DNA of 64,000 nt from Mycobacterium spongiae (GTDB lineage: Bacteria; Actinomycetota; Actinomycetes; Mycobacteriales; Mycobacteriaceae), in NCBI RefSeq assembly GCF_018278905.1, contig NZ_CP046600.1, positions 1,116,001 to 1,180,000 on the forward strand, read 5' to 3'. The notes below the pieces were generated by a model. That model did not search any database, was not told the origin of the DNA, and worked only from the letters and a program-made list of their open reading frames with translations. Both the position numbers and the translations under genes were made by a program. Below, piece after piece: positions 58,508-64,000 of the stretch (its first letter is position 1; every line of letters begins with the position of its first letter).

Positions 58508-59567
58508 TTCGGGATCTGATTCTGGCTATCCCCTCGGCTCCCTCGGCGATCAGCCGGCTTTGGACGAGCTAGCCCACACGGATTTGCTTCTTGACGCCCT
58601 CGCTGAACGTGAGGACGTCGGTTTCGGCGATCCGGACGACCTCCACGATCAAGCGCTGGCCGAGCTGCTCAGTGAGTGGCGCGACGATTTGCGATGGCCG
58701 CCGGCGAGTGCCTTGGTCTCGCAGGACGAGGCCGTTGAGGCGCTGATCACCGGGGTGACGGAGCGCCGTCGCACGCGTCGTGGTCTAGCGGCGATGGGGT
58801 CAGTGGCGGCAACGTTGCTGCTGTTGAGCGGATTCGGCGCGGTCGTCGCCGATGCCCGTCCGGGAGACTTGCTCTACGGCTTGCACGCGATGATCTTCGA
58901 CGACTCGCACGTCAACGACGACCAGATCGTATTGTCGGCCAAGGCCGAGTTGGCCAAGGTTGAGCAAATGATCGCCGAAGGCCAATGGGACCAGGCCGAG
59001 ACTCAGCTGGCGGAGGTCAGCAGTACGGTGCAGGCCGTCAACGACGGTGGGCGTCGGCAGGACCTGATCGACGAGGTAAATCAGCTGAATACGAAGGTGG
59101 AGCAGCGCGACCCTAACGCGACCCTGCCGGAGGGCTCGCTACCCCAATCCGAGCTGCCGGATGTGCTCGCACCGAGCGATTCTCCGGGGGACTCGCTGAC
59201 CCCTCCGGCTGGCGAAACAGCGTCGCCGGCTCCGGCGAGCCCGCCGCTGCAATCCGACATCCCACCATCGAGCGCACCTGAATGGTCCGCGCCCAGCCCG
59301 CCCAGCGAGGCTCCGCCGTCAGCCCAGATCACGGCGCCGACGCCCGCGGTGGAGGCGCCCGCGGTCGAACCGACCTCGCCGCCCGCGGCGACGCCAACTC
59401 GTGGCCCACGGCCCGGCCCTGATCCCGCCTCGGCGACCGACTCGTCGCTGGAACCCGCCGCCGGTGGGTCGATCAGCCGGCCGAGTCCGGAGGCACATTT
59501 ATCCGGGCAAGACGCGTCGGACACGCCGGCAACGGCGAGTCCGATACCCGAGGCGGGGGTTCAGTGA
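58500..59567 (+). CDS. rsdA: Anti-sigma-D factor RsdA
   Basis: A 355-residue membrane anti-sigma factor of SigD. The N-terminal cytoplasmic segment ('DELAHTDLLLDALAERE', residues about 20-40) is the sigma-binding region; it has no zinc motif, as known for RsdA. One transmembrane helix ('GLAAMGSVAATLLLLSGFGAVVADARPG', about 95-118) is followed by a helical region and a long Pro/Ser/Ala-rich outer tail. ATG 58500 overlaps sigD by eight bases. Its 3' end overlaps the convergent gene by seven bases. Confidence 0.93.
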   Translation: MRNSGSDSGYPLGSLGDQPALDELAHTDLLLDALAEREDVGFGDPDDLHDQALAELLSEWRDDLRWPPASALVSQDEAVEALITGVTERRRTRRGLAAMGSVAATLLLLSGFGAVVADARPGDLLYGLHAMIFDDSHVNDDQIVLSAKAELAKVEQMIAEGQWDQAETQLAEVSSTVQAVNDGGRRQDLIDEVNQLNTKVEQRDPNATLPEGSLPQSELPDVLAPSDSPGDSLTPPAGETASPAPASPPLQSDIPPSSAPEWSAPSPPSEAPPSAQITAPTPAVEAPAVEPTSPPAATPTRGPRPGPDPASATDSSLEPAAGGSISRPSPEAHLSGQDASDTPATASPIPEAGVQ

Positions 59568-59974
59568 CGCCGGTGCAGACCGTCGGCGTCTGACGTCGCC
59601 TGATTCAGCGACGCGTCGGCGTATCCCCGGCAGTAATCCCACGTGACGTACGCGTCCGGTTCGGGGTCGAAAGCGGGCTCGTGCGGGCGAACGGTGCCGT
59701 CGATGAGCAGCTGCAGCAGGTTGGAGCGCAGCATGTCCCAATCGTGGTAGTGGTCTTGCTGACACTCGTCGCAGCACACCACCAGGCCGCGGATTCCCTT
59801 GTGCGCCAACAGAGCCTCGTACACAGCCAGATCAGCCAAGTCGGCCTCTACCGCCATCCGCTCTTGCTGATCCAGCGGCTGAGCTGGTTCGGCGGCTTCC
59901 AGCGCCGACGTCGGGTCGCAGGGATCGTCGGCAAACGGGTCGGGCGGCAAACCCGGTGGGAGGTGGTCACGCAC
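59561..59974 (-). CDS. DUF5319-type conserved protein (Rv3412-like)
   Basis: A 137-residue acidic protein with a conserved cluster 'VVCCDECQQDHYHDWDMLRSNLLQLL' and 'TWDYCRGYADASLNQA'. The Cys-Cys-x2-Cys plus His residues could bind metal. GTG 59974 is the start. It converges on rsdA (7-base overlap) and lies between sigD-rsdA and guaB2, as in M. tuberculosis. Function unknown. Confidence 0.8.
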   Translation of the reverse strand: MRDHLPPGLPPDPFADDPCDPTSALEAAEPAQPLDQQERMAVEADLADLAVYEALLAHKGIRGLVVCCDECQQDHYHDWDMLRSNLLQLLIDGTVRPHEPAFDPEPDAYVTWDYCRGYADASLNQATSDADGLHRRH

Positions 59975-60097
59975 GCCTATACACTACGCAGGCGGGCAGC
60001 GATCGCGCCAGCAGTTGACTCACCAGGTTCTTTGCGCGGTTCCTTCTCACGCCGCTACCGCGGCGCGCATCGTCACCGGGAGGGAGCGAGCCGATAG

Positions 60098-61729
<1,632 letters not shown>

Positions 61730-61737
61730 GAACGACC

Positions 61738-62865
61738 ATGATCGAGATCGGCATGGGTCGCGCCGCCCGCAGCACGTACGAACTCAGCGAGGTCAGTATC
61801 GTGCCGTCGCGGCGGACCCGCTCGTCGAAGGACGTGTCGACGGCGTGGCAACTCGATGCGTATCGATTCGACATACCCGTGGTAGCGCACCCCACGGATG
61901 CCCTCGTCTCTCCGGAGTTCGCAATCGAACTCGGCCGGCTCGGCGGGCTGGCGGTGCTCAACGGCGAAGGGCTCATCGGCCGCCACGCCGATGTGCGGGC
62001 GAAGATCGCCCAGCTCGTGGAAGCCGCCGACAAGGAGCCCGAACCGTCAGCGGCGATTCGGCTGCTCCAGGAGCTGCATGCCGCGCCGCTGGACCCCGAC
62101 CTGCTCGGCGCCGCGGTCGCCAGTATCCGAGAGGCGGGCGTGACCACGGCGGTGCGGGTCAGCCCGCAAAACGCCCAAGCGCTGACGCCGGTGCTCCTTG
62201 CCGCCGGTATCGACCTCCTGGTTGTTCAGGGCACGATCGTCTCGGCCGAGCATGTCGCCACCGGTGGTGAACCGCTCAACCTCAAGACCTTCATCTCCGA
62301 TCTCGACATTCCCGTCGTCGCGGGCGGGGTGCTCGACCACCGCACGGCGCTGCACCTGATGCGCACTGGTGCCGCCGGCGTCATCGTCGGCTACGGCTCG
62401 ACCCAGGGGGTGACAACCTCGGACGAGGTGCTCGGGATCAGCGTGCCGATGGCCACCGCGATCGCCGATGCTGCGGCCGCCCGCCGCGACTACCTCGACG
62501 AGACCGGCGGCCGGTACGTGCATGTGCTGGCCGACGGAGACATCCACACCTCCGGGGAGTTGGCCAAGGCCATCGCCTGCGGCGCCGACGCCGTGGTGCT
62601 GGGCACGCCGCTGGCCGAATGTGCCGAGGCGCTCGGTGAAGGCTGGTTCTGGCCGACGGCGGCCGCGCACCCGTCGTTGCCGCGCGGAGCGTTGCTGCAG
62701 ATTGCTGCTGGCGAGCGACCGCCGATGCAGCAGGTCCTGAACGGCCCGTCCGACGACCCATTCGGCAGCCTCAATCTGGTCGGCGGTCTGCGCCGGTCGA
62801 TGGCCAAGGCCGGCTACTGCGACCTCAAGGAATTCCAAAAGGTCGGCCTGACCGTCGGGAGCTGA
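61738..62865 (+). CDS. guaB3: IMP dehydrogenase-related protein GuaB3
   Basis: A 375-residue GuaB3-family protein without CBS domains. 'MGRAARSTYELSEVSIVPSRRTRSSKDVSTAW' is the conserved N-terminus and 'VAGGVLDHRTALHLMRTGAAGVIVGYG' is the phosphate-binding part of the barrel. The GSICTT cysteine loop of IMPDH is replaced by 'GSTQGVTTSDEVLG', so it lacks the IMPDH catalytic Cys. Actinobacterial GuaB3 has been proposed as a distinct NADP-dependent oxidoreductase. It is cotranscribed with guaB2. Confidence 0.92.
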   Translation: MIEIGMGRAARSTYELSEVSIVPSRRTRSSKDVSTAWQLDAYRFDIPVVAHPTDALVSPEFAIELGRLGGLAVLNGEGLIGRHADVRAKIAQLVEAADKEPEPSAAIRLLQELHAAPLDPDLLGAAVASIREAGVTTAVRVSPQNAQALTPVLLAAGIDLLVVQGTIVSAEHVATGGEPLNLKTFISDLDIPVVAGGVLDHRTALHLMRTGAAGVIVGYGSTQGVTTSDEVLGISVPMATAIADAAAARRDYLDETGGRYVHVLADGDIHTSGELAKAIACGADAVVLGTPLAECAEALGEGWFWPTAAAHPSLPRGALLQIAAGERPPMQQVLNGPSDDPFGSLNLVGGLRRSMAKAGYCDLKEFQKVGLTVGS

Positions 62866-62940
62866 TTGCCCCGCGGTCGGCCGCTGCCAGACTTAGGGGC
62901 TGACTAGCAGGCTGAATGTAAAGAGGTTCATACTGCAGCG

Positions 62941-64000
62941 ATGAAGCCGCATTATGACGTCCTGATTATCGGTTCGGGTTTCGGGGGCAGCGTCACCGCG
63001 CTGCGGCTGACGGAAAAGGGCTACCGGGTCGGCGTGCTGGAGGCCGGCCGGCGGTTCTCCGACGAGGACTTCGCGAAGACATCCTGGGATCTGCGCAAGT
63101 TCCTATGGGCACCCAGGCTGGGTTGCTATGGCATCCAACGCATCCACCCGCTGCGCAACGTGATGATCCTGGCCGGGGCCGGAGTCGGTGGTGGGTCGCT
63201 GAACTACGCCAATACGTTGTATGTGCCGCCGGAGCCATTCTTCGCTGACCAGCAGTGGTCACACATCACCGACTGGCGCAGCGAGCTGATGCCGCATTAC
63301 CACCAAGCCCAACGCATGCTGGGCGTGGTGCAGAACCCGACTTTCACCGACGCCGACCGCATCGTCAAGGAAGTCGCCGACGAGATGGGGTTCGGTGACA
63401 CGTGGGTGCCGACGCCGGTGGGAGTGTTTTTCGGTCCCGACGGCACCAAGACTCCGGGCAAGACGGTGCCCGACCCGTATTTCGGTGGTGCGGGGCCGGC
63501 GCGCACCGGCTGCTTGGAGTGTGGCTGCTGCATGACGGGTTGTCGCCACGGCGCGAAGAACACTCTGGTGAAGAACTACCTTGGTCTTGCCGAATCCGCT
63601 GGTGCACAGGTTATTCCGATGACGACGGTGAAGGGATTCGAGCAGCGGTCCGATGGGTTGTGGGAGATCCGCACCGTTCGCACCGGTAGTTGGCTGCGCC
63701 GCGACCGGCGCACCTTCACCGCTTCCCACGTCGTACTGGCCGCGGGCACCTGGGGAACCCAGCATCTCCTGTTCAAGATGCGCGACCGCGATAGGCTGCC
63801 GCGGTTGTCGAGCCGCCTGGGCGTGTTGACTCGGACCAACTCAGAGTCGATCGTCGGTGCCGCCACCTTGAAAATCCCTACGGACCTTGATCTGACCCAC
63901 GGGGTCGCGATCACCTCGTCGATTCACCCGACGCCCGACACCCACGTCGAACCTGTCCGCTACGGAAAGGGCTCGAACGCGATGGGGCTGTTGCAGACGC
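62941..64000 (+). CDS. choD: Cholesterol oxidase / GMC-type oxidoreductase ChoD (partial)
   Basis: The 5' 1060 bases run off the window end. The N-terminal FAD motif is 'DVLIIGSGFGGSVTALRLTEKGYRVGVLEAG'; 'ILAGAGVGGGSLNYAN' is the GMC-type second motif. A Cys cluster 'CLECGCCMTGCRHGAKN' resembles those of the ChoD/flavoprotein family and may bind iron-sulfur or metal. ATG 62941 is the start. It follows guaB3 by 75 bases. M. tuberculosis ChoD (Rv3409c) acts on sterols in some reports, though it is not needed for cholesterol growth; the substrate is therefore uncertain. Confidence 0.9.
   Translation, partial: MKPHYDVLIIGSGFGGSVTALRLTEKGYRVGVLEAGRRFSDEDFAKTSWDLRKFLWAPRLGCYGIQRIHPLRNVMILAGAGVGGGSLNYANTLYVPPEPFFADQQWSHITDWRSELMPHYHQAQRMLGVVQNPTFTDADRIVKEVADEMGFGDTWVPTPVGVFFGPDGTKTPGKTVPDPYFGGAGPARTGCLECGCCMTGCRHGAKNTLVKNYLGLAESAGAQVIPMTTVKGFEQRSDGLWEIRTVRTGSWLRRDRRTFTASHVVLAAGTWGTQHLLFKMRDRDRLPRLSSRLGVLTRTNSESIVGAATLKIPTDLDLTHGVAITSSIHPTPDTHVEPVRYGKGSNAMGLLQT

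Overview
This is chromosomal DNA of a Mycobacterium, most likely a slow grower outside the M. tuberculosis complex. The evidence is high GC, GTG/TTG starts, PPE proteins, an ESX-4 locus, cutinases, WhiB3, SigD/RsdA, GroEL1 with a His-rich tail and ChoD. Gene order follows M. tuberculosis H37Rv, read in the reverse direction, from about Rv3465 to Rv3409c, with differences. The species cannot be fixed from sequence reading alone. Homologue names come from memory of the families, not from a search.

Layout. (1) 1-5578: the 3' end of a sigL-like sigma factor, its anti-sigma factor rslA, a MarR regulator, a mycothiol-dependent isomerase-like protein, and the convergent valine/propionate operon mmsA-fadE9-mmsB. 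(2) 5686-8756: a copper P1B ATPase operon (DUF1490 gene plus ctpV) divergent from a merR gene, with a textbook 19-bp-spacer MerR promoter. (3) 8786-12118: rmlB-rmlC for dTDP-rhamnose and two tandem LLM flavoprotein paralogues. (4) 12376-16942: infA-rpmJ-rpsM-rpsK-rpsD-rpoA-rplQ-truA. (5) 16953-22364: an accessory block with an O-methyltransferase, two PPE-SVP genes and an NCS1 permease carrying a Cys/His-rich tail. (6) 22616-34096: cutinases cut4 and cut3, then ESX-4 (eccB4, mycP4, eccD4, eccC4, a secretion-associated protein, esxU, esxT). (7) 34379-38538: rplM-rpsI, glmM and two EspC-like/Pro-Ala-rich genes. (8) 38596-41324: an alpha/beta-hydrolase-like protein lacking its nucleophile, and a GbsR-type regulator with a cytochrome P450. 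(9) 41398-54185: glmS, a membrane protein, nnr, gadB, alr, a hydrolase, tsaE-tsaB-rimI-tsaD, groES-groEL1. (10) 54238-56222: a type II restriction-modification cassette between two hairpin terminators. (11) 56314-64000: whiB3, an unknown gene, sigD-rsdA, a DUF5319-type gene, guaB2, guaB3 and the start of choD.

The core genes cover translation, transcription, cell-wall precursors (rmlB/C, glmM, glmS, alr), tRNA t6A modification, chaperonins and GMP synthesis. The variable parts are the metal island, the methyltransferase/PPE/permease block, the P450 unit and the restriction-modification cassette. No tRNA, rRNA, CRISPR array, insertion sequence or prophage was recognised. The most interesting items are the restriction-modification cassette with its novel-looking nuclease, the MerR-controlled metal island, and the GbsR/P450 unit with an operator lying on a predicted leaderless promoter.
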